Source of the DNA: Collinsella sp.
GTDB lineage: Bacteria > Actinomycetota > Coriobacteriia > Coriobacteriales > Coriobacteriaceae
Length of the DNA stretch: 64,000 nt
NCBI GenBank assembly: GCA_031296755.1
Contig: JAUMMZ010000047.1
Coordinates: 1-64,000, forward strand
Direction of reading: 5' to 3'
Below are positions 7,846-16,743 of this stretch, piece by piece. The notes beneath the pieces were generated by a model that ran no database searches, had not been told where the DNA came from, and worked only from the letters and a program-made list of their open reading frames with translations. A program made the position numbers and the translations under genes. The number at the start of each line of letters is the position of its first letter. The first letter of the stretch is position 1.

Positions 7846-10800
7846 CTAGGCCCGCGGTACGATCGGGCGGTTAACTTTGGCTAGCATATCAGAAGCGCAC
7901 GAATCAAGCGCCCAACTCCGGAAAGCCGAGAACTCCATGCGCGAGCGCAAGCCCTCCAAATAGCGGATTGACCTGCTCAATTGCACACGGCCGGGGTTTT
8001 CGGCCATCGCAATGCGACGGGTGTCATCAAACCCCGAAACGCGACAGAAGCCAAGCTCTTCGAAGATTCCCAGACCGCTTGCCACCGAGCGCTCGTCAAC
8101 CGGCGTGCGGGCATCGATGGCAAGGCACATCTGCGCGATGTCGATATCGCTCGCACTAAATGAGTCGGCTCCGGTCTTGCCGCGGTTGGAGCGCCACATA
8201 GTCTGCAGCGCGCGATAGAGCGTGACGAGCTCGTCGCGCTCGGGCGCGTAGCAGTCGAGCAGGCGCTCGTTAATGCGAGCGTCACGCGACGAATAGAGCA
8301 GGTGAATCACGGCAGGTTGCCCGTCGCGACCGGCGCGTCCGCTCATCTGGTTGAACTCAATGCTGCCAAACGGCATGTGATAGAGCACGACATGGCGGAT
8401 ATCGGGCAGGTTCACGCCCTCACCAAAGGCAGAGGTCGAAACGATGCAACTGAGGCTTCCGTCACGAAACGCTTCCTCCACGCGGCGACGATCGGAGCGC
8501 GCAAGCCCCGCGTTATAGAATGCGATGCGGGTCGCGCAATCGGGTACCCGCTTGCGCAGCGTCTTAGCAAGCGCCACGGACTGGTCGCGCGAGTTGACGT
8601 AGATGACGGTCTTCTCCCCCGTAGCCACGATTGACACCAGGCGGTTCTCGCGGCTCGCAAGGTCCCGGTCATCCTCGAGCCGCAAGTTCTCGCGCACCGT
8701 CTCGTCGACCACTGTACGGGTAATCGGTAGCACGCGGGCGAGCTCGGCCACAACCGGAGCCGTTGCGGTGGCAGTCGCGGCCAGAACGACCGGGTCACCC
8801 AGGGCCTTGAGGATATCGGGCATGTCGAGATAGGCACTGCGGTCGCCGCCCTTGGCAAGACCGGCATGATGCGCCTCATCGATAACGACAAACCCGATAC
8901 GCCCCGAGCGCGCAAAGCGATCACGGTGAATAGACAGGAACTCAGGCGTCGTGAGCACGATGCCGGTGCGGCCCGAAGCCAAGCCGGCAAACACGTCATC
9001 GCGCGCCGCCTCCACGGTCTCGCCGGTCAACACGCCCACGCCAATGCCGAGCGCAGCCATCGTCGACGAGAGGTGATAGGCCTGGTCAGCAACGAGCGCA
9101 CGCAGCGGATAGACAAAGATGCTCGCACGCCCACGAAGGACCGCCTCGCGCGCGGCGTGCACATGGAAGATGAGCGACTTGCCACGCCCCGTCCCCATAA
9201 CAGCCAAAACGCTCTGGTGGTCGGCGAGGGCGTCGAGTGCCTCGACCTGCGCGCGATGTGGCTGGTTCGAGCCGATAAAGCTATGGATAAGCGAGCGCGT
9301 GAGCTCGGTATAAGAAAGCTGGGCGAGCGTCTCGCGTTTACGCGACTCCAGACGCAGGCCAGAATCCGCCGGCTGCACGCCGCGGCGAAGCTCACATGCC
9401 GGATCGTCGATATTGGGCGCCGCGGTATCGCGCACCAAGACATCTTTGATCATGAGCTTGGGCTTCACACGTCCCTGCCAATGCTCGGCCACTGCCTCGA
9501 ACACCAGGTCGACGGCGCTATCGCAATTGATGAGCTTATCGATCTGCGGCACGCGGAACATAATGGCCGGCACACTCGCAGCGCCATCGGTCGCCACGAA
9601 GCGCATGTGCTCGCCGGTTTTGCCCACCACGGCGCGATCGCACATTGTCACGCCCTCGGCCGCCAACAGCGGCACCTTGTTGCCCTGGCCAAACGGCTCA
9701 AGACGGGAGATTTGCTCGATGGTCTCGATATTTAGCTCGGAGAGGTCAACGGTGGCGGCAACCTCGTCGGTGTCCTCAAAGTCCTCGGCGGGAAGCTCGG
9801 ACAGCACGGCGGAAAGGCGACGGCGGAACTCGTCGAGCTTGGACGCCTCGATGGTCACGCCCACCGCACCCGCATGCCCGCCGCGACGAATCAGCAGATC
9901 CGAGCAGCGCTCGACAGCGTCGAACAGGTTGACCTTGCCCACCGAGCGACCCGAACCGCGAGCGATACCGTCTTCGATCGAGAACAGCAGCGCCGGCACG
10001 TGATAACGGTTGGTCAGGCGGCTCGCTACGATACCCTTGACGCCCTCGTGCCAGCCCTCGCCACCCACGACGATTGCGCGACCGCCATCATAGGTCTCCT
10101 CGACCTTTGCCATGGCATCGCGCGTGAGCTCCGCCTCGATCTCGCGACGCTGACGGTTAATCTCCTCGAGCTCGGCCGCCAGCGCGCTTGCCTCGATGGG
10201 ATCGCGGGCAAGCAGCAGGTCGAGCGCCAGCTTGGGATCGGCCATGCGGCCGGCGGCGTTCAAGCGGGGAATGAGCGAAAACGACAGGCCATCGGCCGTA
10301 ATACTAGAGAGGTCGGCCTTGGCGAGCGCGGCCAGCGCGATATAGCCGGGGCGGGCGGTCACGCGCATCTGCTGGATGCCCTCGGCGACCAGCGCGCGGT
10401 TCTCGGGCGTCAGCGGCATCATGTCGGACACGGTACCCAGCGCCGCGACCTCGATCAGCGAACGCCAATACGACGGCTTGCCCAGACGCTCGCCCAGGAC
10501 CTGCACCAGCTTGAGCGCCACACCGGCACCGGCAAGCTCGCGCGAGGGACCCTCGTCCTCGAGCTTTGGGTCGGTCAGGGGCACGCCCTGCGGCACCTGG
10601 TCGGACGGCTCGTGATGGTCCGTGACCACCAATTCGATCCCCAGGCTCTCCAGATAGGAAACCTCTTCCTTGGCGGCAATGCCGTTATCGACGGTCACGA
10701 TCAGCTGGGGGCGAGCGAGCTCGTTAACGCGGTCGAGTGCCGCGCGCGAAAGACCGTAGCCCTCATCAAAGCGATGTGGAATAAACGGCGTGACATCGGC

Positions 10801-11133
10801 GCCAAACGTGCGCAGCGCCTCGGTCAACAGGCAGGTCGACGTAATGCCGTCAACGTCAAAATCGCCAAAGACTGCAATGTGCTCGTGGTTGCGAATAGCG
10901 CGCTCAACGCGGTCGGCAACGACCGACATGCCCGGGATAATGAGTGGGTCGGCCCAGTCGCGATCGAGCGAAGGCGTCAAAAACAATTGGCCCTCTTTGA
11001 TGGAGCCAATGCCGTGCGCGACCATAATGCGCGCCACCAGCCCAGGAATGCCCAGACCAGCCGAAAGTTCCTTTTCGAGCTCGGGATTTTGCTGAGCGAC
11101 CGCCCAGCGATGCGTCGTCTTAAGCGATGACAT
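7846..11133 (-). CDS. recJ: RecJ exonuclease fused to RecQ-like helicase
   Basis: A 1095-residue two-part protein. Residues 1 to about 560 are RecJ, the 5'-3' single-strand exonuclease: DFDVDG at 91-96, VTVDNGI, the DHH motif at 172-174 and the DHHA1 segment with GGHAGAVG. After a linker, about 600-1095 is a superfamily 2 helicase of RecQ type: Walker A GTGRGKS near 645, DEAH near 754, and motif VI QMSGRAGRDG. In most bacteria RecQ unwinds and RecJ digests as separate proteins; here both activities sit in one chain. The ATG at 11133 follows GGGGGTGGG; a GTG 45 nt upstream lacks a site. The C-terminal RecQ domains (zinc, winged helix, HRDC) are not clearly recognisable. Confidence 0.92.
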   Translation of the reverse strand: MSSLKTTHRWAVAQQNPELEKELSAGLGIPGLVARIMVAHGIGSIKEGQLFLTPSLDRDWADPLIIPGMSVVADRVERAIRNHEHIAVFGDFDVDGITSTCLLTEALRTFGADVTPFIPHRFDEGYGLSRAALDRVNELARPQLIVTVDNGIAAKEEVSYLESLGIELVVTDHHEPSDQVPQGVPLTDPKLEDEGPSRELAGAGVALKLVQVLGERLGKPSYWRSLIEVAALGTVSDMMPLTPENRALVAEGIQQMRVTARPGYIALAALAKADLSSITADGLSFSLIPRLNAAGRMADPKLALDLLLARDPIEASALAAELEEINRQRREIEAELTRDAMAKVEETYDGGRAIVVGGEGWHEGVKGIVASRLTNRYHVPALLFSIEDGIARGSGRSVGKVNLFDAVERCSDLLIRRGGHAGAVGVTIEASKLDEFRRRLSAVLSELPAEDFEDTDEVAATVDLSELNIETIEQISRLEPFGQGNKVPLLAAEGVTMCDRAVVGKTGEHMRFVATDGAASVPAIMFRVPQIDKLINCDSAVDLVFEAVAEHWQGRVKPKLMIKDVLVRDTAAPNIDDPACELRRGVQPADSGLRLESRKRETLAQLSYTELTRSLIHSFIGSNQPHRAQVEALDALADHQSVLAVMGTGRGKSLIFHVHAAREAVLRGRASIFVYPLRALVADQAYHLSSTMAALGIGVGVLTGETVEAARDDVFAGLASGRTGIVLTTPEFLSIHRDRFARSGRIGFVVIDEAHHAGLAKGGDRSAYLDMPDILKALGDPVVLAATATATAPVVAELARVLPITRTVVDETVRENLRLEDDRDLASRENRLVSIVATGEKTVIYVNSRDQSVALAKTLRKRVPDCATRIAFYNAGLARSDRRRVEEAFRDGSLSCIVSTSAFGEGVNLPDIRHVVLYHMPFGSIEFNQMSGRAGRDGQPAVIHLLYSSRDARINERLLDCYAPERDELVTLYRALQTMWRSNRGKTGADSFSASDIDIAQMCLAIDARTPVDERSVASGLGIFEELGFCRVSGFDDTRRIAMAENPGRVQLSRSIRYLEGLRSRMEFSAFRSWALDSCASDMLAKVNRPIVPRA

Positions 11134-11241
11134 AGGCACCCACCCCCGATAGGGGCAGGTCGCCGCGATACCTCTCACGGTTCATAGCGATGAGTCCTCT
11201 GTGTATGCCCGCTTCGGCAGGCAGATCTGTTGAACGGATTT

Positions 11242-11275
11242 ATTATACCGTGCAGCGCGGACGCAAAACGCCGCG
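11242..11275 (-). promoter_or_regulatory. Probable promoter of recJQ-rel
   Basis: The minus strand has a perfect -10 hexamer TATAAT (11242-11247) in the gap before recJQ, about 110 nt upstream of its start. The -35 region (near 11265-11270, GTTTTG) is poor. The opposite strand reads TTATTATACC here, so the divergent BASS gene might also use this AT-rich spot. Confidence 0.45.
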
Positions 11276-11407
11276 GTGCGCCGCGGTTTCGGCAAACGAT
11301 GGCGGTAATGCCCTCGAAACAATCGAGCGTTTCAGCCGCACGGACACATACGAGCGTCTAGCATATCCATACAAACAAGTTCGCGGATAAAGGGAGTCGC
11401 GGGGCAT

Positions 11408-12406
11408 ATGAAGCAATGGGCTGGACTGGGGAAGTTCCTCGCGGGGCACATGCAGATCATCGTTCCGATTTGTGTGGCGCTCGGCGTGCTCTTTCCTCAA
11501 CAGATCGGCGTTCTCAAGCCCATTGTTCCCGCCCTCTTCGCCTTTATGACGTTTCAGGGTGCGCTCAGCAACACCTTTCACCAGGTAGCCGAGGTGTTCC
11601 ACCGTCCGCTGCACCTGATTCTGGCGTTGTTGGTCTCGGCGGCGCTTATTCCCATCGCGGCCTATGCCATGGGATCGTTGTTCTTTGGTTCCAACCCCAA
11701 CCTTGTCTGCGGCATCGTGCTCGAGTACAGCGTACCCGTGGCGGTCACTGCCTTTATGTGGATCAGCATGTTCGGCGGCAACGGCCCGCTCGCGCTCACC
11801 ATCATCCTGACGTCCTCGGTCATCTCCCCTGTGACGATTCCGCTTACGCTCAAGCTCCTGCTGGGCGCCACCGTCTCGATCGACGTGCCGAGCATGATGC
11901 AGAACATGGCCTTTATGATCGCCATCCCCGCTGTGCTCGGCATCGTGATCAACGAGCTCACGCGCGGCTGGGGGCACGAGAAACTCTCCCCCGCGCTCTC
12001 GCCCGCCTGCAAGTTCATGATGATGGGCGTTATCGCCTCCAACTCCACCGCCATGAGCGAGTACGTGCTGCACATGAACGCGGTGCGCTTGGAAGTCGCC
12101 CTCTTTATTTTGGTCTTCGCCATCAGCGGCTTTGTCGTCGGCATTCTGGTCGCCCGCGCGCTGCATCTGCCATATAGCGAAACGACCACCATGTGCTTTA
12201 CCTGCGGCATGCGCAATATCTCTTCGGGCGCCGTCATCGCCACGCAATACTTTCCGGGCGAAGTTGTGTTTCCCGTCATGTGTGGAACGTTGTTTCAGCA
12301 GGTGCTCGCCTCGCTTATCGGACACTTCTTTGAGCGTCTGACCGGCGAGGAGCGCGCCGCCCAGCGCAAGCGGGTCGAGGCCGGCCGCGATGCAATGGCG
12401 CGCTAA
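11408..12406 (+). CDS. Bile acid:sodium symporter family (BASS) transporter
   Basis: A 332-residue polytopic membrane protein with about ten hydrophobic segments and the family's paired half-repeat. Conserved polar stretches lie in discontinuous helices, for example SNSTAMSEY and CGMRNISSGAVIA; the latter resembles the Na+ site region of ASBT homologues. Bacterial BASS proteins carry organic anions such as bile acids, pantoate or other carboxylates. In a gut organism bile acid uptake is possible, but sequence alone does not fix the substrate. AAAGGGAG precedes the ATG. Divergent from recJQ and convergent with the GalT-like gene, so monocistronic. Confidence 0.85.
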   Translation: MKQWAGLGKFLAGHMQIIVPICVALGVLFPQQIGVLKPIVPALFAFMTFQGALSNTFHQVAEVFHRPLHLILALLVSAALIPIAAYAMGSLFFGSNPNLVCGIVLEYSVPVAVTAFMWISMFGGNGPLALTIILTSSVISPVTIPLTLKLLLGATVSIDVPSMMQNMAFMIAIPAVLGIVINELTRGWGHEKLSPALSPACKFMMMGVIASNSTAMSEYVLHMNAVRLEVALFILVFAISGFVVGILVARALHLPYSETTTMCFTCGMRNISSGAVIATQYFPGEVVFPVMCGTLFQQVLASLIGHFFERLTGEERAAQRKRVEAGRDAMAR

Positions 12407-12433
12407 ACCGTCCGCAGTGTGCGGGCGCTCACT

Positions 12434-13234
12434 TTACGATGTGAGCGCCTCCAGATGTGCGCGGAATCGCTCCGCATCGACATCGAGCGTGGTCTCAGCA
12501 TTGACCTGAGCCAGCCGATACCCGACAAAGTAGGGTGAAACCACCCAGCGCGGAAGCGCCTTGGCAATGGTCCGGCCGTCCATGTGGTAGAAGAACAAGT
12601 TGTACGACTCTGCGCGACCACCATGGTGCTCGTTCAGGATATAGCGCAGAGCTACCTGAATCGCATCGGCGAAGAGGTCCGTCTCGGCTTGGTCTCGCGC
12701 GCCATCGCTGGCGGCGATTCCCTGCGGGGCTGAAACATTGACCTCAAAGAACCCCATAATCGGTTCGGTTGAGATGTTGACCGCAACCCTTCCCCTCTGC
12801 CAAACATCGATGCCTTCAAAGTTGGCTGAGGTCAGCGCCGCATAGCCGTCCTCCTGTTCCAAGCCCACAATCTGCATGTGTGGATGGACGAGGCTGCCGC
12901 CCGAAAGCGGACCCTTGTTCTTGTACATGAGCACGCTTCGATACTGCTGCGAATCGATCATCTGCTGCCAGCAATCCAGAGCAAACCTCATCACATGGTG
13001 GAGTTCATCCGGCTTATAGGTCACCAGGTCGGCATCGTGATCGGCCGACTCGATCAGCACGGTTTGACGGGTGGCGCGCAGGGTCTTGAACTTATTCTCG
13101 AGCCAGATGCAGTCACCGTCGCGCTGGATGATGTTGGTGAGCCCCTCCGTGTTGCAAAAGGGACACGCGGTACCGGGGCGACGGTTGTCGTCGGGCTTGC
13201 CGCTCGCCTGCTGAACATCGAATACCAGCGCCAC
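12434..13234 (-). CDS. GalT/HIT-like nucleotidyltransferase family protein (DUF4931-like)
   Basis: A 266-residue protein with the features of the GalT branch of the HIT superfamily: a CPFC pair near residue 24 (zinc-type) and HPHMQ near 118, which matches the His-x-His-x-Gln nucleotidyl-transfer motif. The rest resembles the DUF4931 group rather than classical GalT, which is longer. It could transfer or hydrolyse a nucleoside phosphate, but the substrate is unknown. Translation starts at GTG with GGAGGT overlapping the end of cutC (4 nt away), so the two are translationally linked in one operon. Confidence 0.75.
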   Translation of the reverse strand: MALVFDVQQASGKPDDNRRPGTACPFCNTEGLTNIIQRDGDCIWLENKFKTLRATRQTVLIESADHDADLVTYKPDELHHVMRFALDCWQQMIDSQQYRSVLMYKNKGPLSGGSLVHPHMQIVGLEQEDGYAALTSANFEGIDVWQRGRVAVNISTEPIMGFFEVNVSAPQGIAASDGARDQAETDLFADAIQVALRYILNEHHGGRAESYNLFFYHMDGRTIAKALPRWVVSPYFVGYRLAQVNAETTLDVDAERFRAHLEALTS

Positions 13235-13237
13235 GGG

Positions 13238-13915
13238 TTATACCTCCAGCGGCACGATCTTGGTGCCATGGAGCTCGGAGACGTCTAGCGCCGCCGCGAC
13301 CGCGTCGCGATTTGCCGTAGTGATGCCGCCGCCGGGAAGGATGGTCAAACGATCACCCGCATACTCGATTAAACGAGCCAGGTGATCGAAATTATCCTCG
13401 ATCGACGTACCGGCAGCGCCGCCATGCGTGAGGATGCGCGTAACGCCGCAGTCGGCAAGTGTATCAATCGCATCGAGCTGAGCCTCGGGCGAGAGCTGGT
13501 CAAATGCCATGTGGAAGGTGATGTCGATGGGCTCACGCTTACATTCCTCGGTCGCGCAGCCCGCAGCCATCACGAGGGCGCCAAGCGTAAGTTCGTCGAG
13601 CGCCCATCCGCCAGCGCAGGGCTTGCAGCAGCCAAAGACCAAGCCGTCAACGCCGGCGCTTACGGCAAGGCCCAGGTCCATCTCCATCATACGCAGCTCG
13701 TCCTGGTCGTAGTGAAAGTCGCCGCCACGCGGGCGAATCATGCACATCACCCGTGCATCGTGCTCGTGGACATAGTTGGTCGTAGCGCTGATAACGCCGG
13801 CCGAAGGCGTGGTGCCACCAACGGCAAGGTTGTCGCACAGCTCGATACGCCTTGCACCGGCATCGATAGCCGCCGGCACCCGCTCAAAGTTCTCGGCACA
13901 AAACTCGTACAGCAT
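13238..13915 (-). CDS. cutC: CutC family protein
   Basis: A 225-residue TIM-barrel protein of the CutC family. It starts MLYEFCAENFERVPAAIDAGA and contains GARRIELCDNLAVGG, MIRPRGGDFHY and RILTHGGAAG, all typical of the family. CutC was linked to copper homeostasis in E. coli, but later work questioned that and its reaction remains unclear. The ATG at 13915 gives the normal family start; the reading frame is open upstream without a convincing ribosome binding site (only GGGGG). It is the first gene of a two-gene unit with the GalT-like gene. Confidence 0.9.
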   Translation of the reverse strand: MLYEFCAENFERVPAAIDAGARRIELCDNLAVGGTTPSAGVISATTNYVHEHDARVMCMIRPRGGDFHYDQDELRMMEMDLGLAVSAGVDGLVFGCCKPCAGGWALDELTLGALVMAAGCATEECKREPIDITFHMAFDQLSPEAQLDAIDTLADCGVTRILTHGGAAGTSIEDNFDHLARLIEYAGDRLTILPGGGITTANRDAVAAALDVSELHGTKIVPLEV

Positions 13916-13973
13916 AGATAGACCCCCAAAGACAGCAGATGTTTTCCGACGGGCATTGTCACACATCCCCATG

Positions 13974-14042
13974 AAGTTGCGGTGGAATAGGGACTCTTTT
14001 GGCCTCTGGAGCCCGTATTCAGTCCCTATTTCACCGCAACTT
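13974..14042. repeat. 69-nt palindromic repeat element
   Basis: A 22-bp inverted repeat with one mismatch (13974-13995 with 14021-14042, AAGTTGCGGTGGAATAGGGA and its complement) flanks a 25-nt centre. It abuts the liv terminator but has no T-run. The sharp ends and length suggest a member of a dispersed palindromic repeat family. Confidence 0.65.
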
Positions 14043-14043
14043 A

Positions 14044-14080
14044 AAAAGGGGCGCTGACTGAGATAGTCAGCGCCCCTTTT
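14044..14080 (-). terminator. Bidirectional terminator after livF
   Basis: AAAAGGGGCGCTGACT (14044-14059) pairs perfectly with 14065-14080 around GAGAT, with A4 and T4 at the two ends. It lies 10 nt past the livF stop on the minus strand. Confidence 0.85.
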
Positions 14081-14090
14081 GTTAGGTGGG

Positions 14091-14804
14091 TTAGCCTCCG
14101 AGGTAGGCTTTGCGGACGTTGTCGTCATGCAGGAGCTCTTGGCCGGTGCCGGTCATGGTGATCTTGCCGGTCTCGAGCACGTAACCGCGTGTGGCGATGG
14201 AAAGCGCCATCTGCGCGTTTTGCTCGACCAGAAGCACCGTGGTGCCGGCCTTGTGCAGGTCCTCGACAATCTGGAAGATCTGTTCGATCAGAATCGGTGC
14301 CAGACCCATGGAAGGTTCGTCGAGCATGAGCAGCTTGGGATTACTCATAAGGGCGCGGCCCATAACGAGCATCTGCTGCTCGCCGCCCGAAAGGGTGCCG
14401 GCGACCTGGCGACGGCGCTCCTTCAGGCGCGGGAACTGCTCGTAGACGCGCTCAAGGCCCGGAGCAACCGTGGACTTGGGCTGCGTGTAGGCGCCCATCT
14501 CCAGGTTCTCCTCGACCGTCATCCGCAAAAAGGCGCGACGGCCCTCGGGCACCTGGGCCAGGCCCTTACCAACCAGCTTATCGGCGGGCGTATGAGTAAT
14601 GTCCTCGCCCATAAACTTGATGGAGCCGGTCTTGGAGCGCAGCAGGCCCGAGACGGTCTTGAGCGTTGTGGACTTGCCGGCACCGTTCGCACCGATCAGA
14701 GCCACGATCTCGCCCTCGTTGACGTTAAAGGAGATGTCCTTGATGGCGTGGATGGCGCCGTACCAGACGTTGATGTTGTAGACGGAAAGCATCGGCTCTG
14801 CCAT
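14091..14804 (-). CDS. livF: Branched-chain amino acid ABC transporter ATPase LivF
   Basis: A 237-residue ABC ATPase: Walker A GANGAGKST near 38, Q-loop, signature LSGGEQQM near 138, Walker B LLMLDEPSMGLAP near 160 and the H-loop region LLVEQNAQ. The SMGLAP sequence is typical of LivF. It pairs with LivG to power LivHM import of Leu, Ile and Val (or other amino acids). The start codon follows the livG stop directly (no gap). Last gene of livH-M-G-F, with a strong terminator just beyond. Confidence 0.95.
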   Translation of the reverse strand: MAEPMLSVYNINVWYGAIHAIKDISFNVNEGEIVALIGANGAGKSTTLKTVSGLLRSKTGSIKFMGEDITHTPADKLVGKGLAQVPEGRRAFLRMTVEENLEMGAYTQPKSTVAPGLERVYEQFPRLKERRRQVAGTLSGGEQQMLVMGRALMSNPKLLMLDEPSMGLAPILIEQIFQIVEDLHKAGTTVLLVEQNAQMALSIATRGYVLETGKITMTGTGQELLHDDNVRKAYLGG

Positions 14805-15665
14805 TTAGTTCTCCCCCTTATCCTGCTTGCCCAGATATGCCTCGATAACGGCGTCGTTGTTCTGGATTTCCTCTGCCGTGCCCTTGGCGATGACCTTACC
14901 AAAGTTGAGCACGCAGATACCCTCGCAAATATTCATGACGAGCGACATGTCGTGCTCGATAAGCATGATGGCGATACCAAAGGTGTCGCGAATCTTAACG
15001 ATGTTCTCCATGAGTTCCGCGGTCTCGGACGGGTTCATGCCGGCGGCAGGCTCGTCGAGCAGCAGCAGTTTGGGGTTGGTGGCAAGCGCGCGGACGATCT
15101 CCAGACGACGCTGAGCGCCGTAAGGCAGCGATCCGGCCTGCTCGTTTGCCAGATGCTCCATATCAAAGATGGACAGCAGCTCCATGGCGCGCTCGTGGGC
15201 GGCCTTCTCGTGCTTCCAATACGTCGGCAGGCGCAGCACGCCCTCAAAGCCGGAGTAACGCTCCTGGTTATGCAGACCGACCTTAACGTTATCCTCCACC
15301 GTCATGGTGTTGAACAGGCGAATGTTCTGGAAGGTACGGGCAATACCCATGCGGTTGACCTGATAGACCGACTTGCCCGAGGTATCCTCTCCGTCGAGCA
15401 GGATGGTGCCGTGCGTGGGCTGATACACCTTGGTGAGCAGGTTGAAGACCGTGGTCTTACCGGCACCGTTGGGGCCGATCAGACCGGCGATCTCGGTCTT
15501 GCCGATAGTCAGGCTAAAGTCGTCGACTGCCTTAAGGCCACCGAACTCAATGCCCAGGTGGATGCACTCGAGTGCAGGGCGCTCGCCCAGGTCACGATCG
15601 GGAACGATGGCGCCAGAAGGATACGGGACCATCTTGCCCTTCTTGAACTCAAATTTACTGGGCAT
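14805..15665 (-). CDS. livG: Branched-chain amino acid ABC transporter ATPase LivG
   Basis: A 286-residue ABC ATPase with Walker A GPNGAGKTT, signature LPYGAQRRLEI (the LivG variant of LSGGQ), Walker B LLLLDEPAAGMNP and H-loop LIEHDMSLV. AAGGAGGT lies 8 nt before the ATG at 15665, which overlaps the end of livM by 11 nt, so the pair is translationally coupled. About 30 residues before the ABC core are specific to this protein. Partner of LivF. Confidence 0.95.
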   Translation of the reverse strand: MPSKFEFKKGKMVPYPSGAIVPDRDLGERPALECIHLGIEFGGLKAVDDFSLTIGKTEIAGLIGPNGAGKTTVFNLLTKVYQPTHGTILLDGEDTSGKSVYQVNRMGIARTFQNIRLFNTMTVEDNVKVGLHNQERYSGFEGVLRLPTYWKHEKAAHERAMELLSIFDMEHLANEQAGSLPYGAQRRLEIVRALATNPKLLLLDEPAAGMNPSETAELMENIVKIRDTFGIAIMLIEHDMSLVMNICEGICVLNFGKVIAKGTAEEIQNNDAVIEAYLGKQDKGEN

Positions 15666-16734
15666 CGGCTGCCACCTCCTTCTTGGAAGCAAAGCGATCC
15701 TTAATGCGTGCGAAGAACGCCTTGAGCTGCGGGTTGTTGGTAAAGATCATGACCAGGATCAGCACGATAGCGTAAATGAGCATACGGTAGTCCGAGAACT
15801 GACGGAGCAGCTCGGGAAGCACCGTGAGCAGCGCCGCCGCGATGACGGAGCCGCGCATATTGCCCAGACCGCCCAGGACCACGAACACCAGAATGAGGAT
15901 GGACGTGTTGAAGTCGAACTTGGTGGCGGAGAGCTGCGAGAAGTTACCGCCGAAGAGGGCTCCGGCAGCACCGGCGAGGGCAGCGGAAACCACGAAGGCG
16001 ATCATGCGGTACTCGGTGACGGAGATGCCTACGGACTCGGCTGCAATCTTGTTATCGCGCACGGCCATAATGGCACGGCCGGTACGGCTGCGAACCAGGT
16101 TGAGCACGATCACGAGTGCGACCATGACCAGGATGGCACCGGCGAGGAAGGTCGAGTACGTCGACACGCCCGAGGCGCCCTGGGCGCCCTTGATGATGGC
16201 GGTGCCGTCCTCGAGCAGGTGCAGGTCGTCGATCGTAGAGTTGCCCGTGATGTTAAAGATCACGTGCAGGCCGCGCGAGTCGACACCCACGATAAGGCAA
16301 GTGACGATCTCTTTGATGATCTCGCCAAAAGCCAGGGTCACGATGGCCAGATAGTCGCCGCTCAGGCGCAGGACCGGGATACCGATCAAGAAGCCCAAGA
16401 CGGCAGCGGCGATAGCGCCGACCACGATGCTGATGACAAGGCGCACCGGATCGGAGGGAACGGCGCTCTCGAGGGCGACCGCGGTGACGATTCCCGTATA
16501 GGCGCCGACGCTCATAAAGCCCGCATGGCCCAGCGACAGGTCGCCCGCGATGCCGACGACAAGGTTGAGGGAAATGGCCATGACGATGTAGGCCGTAATG
16601 GGAACCAACTGACCGGCGATCATGCGCGGAATCATGTGGTTCGACTGCATAAAGAACACGATGGCGAAGGCCACGATGCACATGGCATACGTAACAAAGT
16701 CGTGACGCGTCTGCTTATCTTTAAGAAACTTCAT
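15655..16734 (-). CDS. livM: Branched-chain amino acid ABC permease LivM
   Basis: A polytopic permease of about 359 residues with 9-10 hydrophobic segments. It shows the LivM hallmarks SLNLVVGIAGDLSLGHAGFM and the cytoplasmic loop RSRTGRAIMAVRDNKIAAES, which contacts the ATPases. It forms the membrane channel with LivH. The start is ambiguous: ATG at 16734 with AGGTGA upstream, or GTG at 16743 directly after the livH stop. Second gene of the liv unit. Confidence 0.93.
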   Translation of the reverse strand: MKFLKDKQTRHDFVTYAMCIVAFAIVFFMQSNHMIPRMIAGQLVPITAYIVMAISLNLVVGIAGDLSLGHAGFMSVGAYTGIVTAVALESAVPSDPVRLVISIVVGAIAAAVLGFLIGIPVLRLSGDYLAIVTLAFGEIIKEIVTCLIVGVDSRGLHVIFNITGNSTIDDLHLLEDGTAIIKGAQGASGVSTYSTFLAGAILVMVALVIVLNLVRSRTGRAIMAVRDNKIAAESVGISVTEYRMIAFVVSAALAGAAGALFGGNFSQLSATKFDFNTSILILVFVVLGGLGNMRGSVIAAALLTVLPELLRQFSDYRMLIYAIVLILVMIFTNNPQLKAFFARIKDRFASKKEVAADAQ

Positions 16735-16743
16735 AACGCTCAC

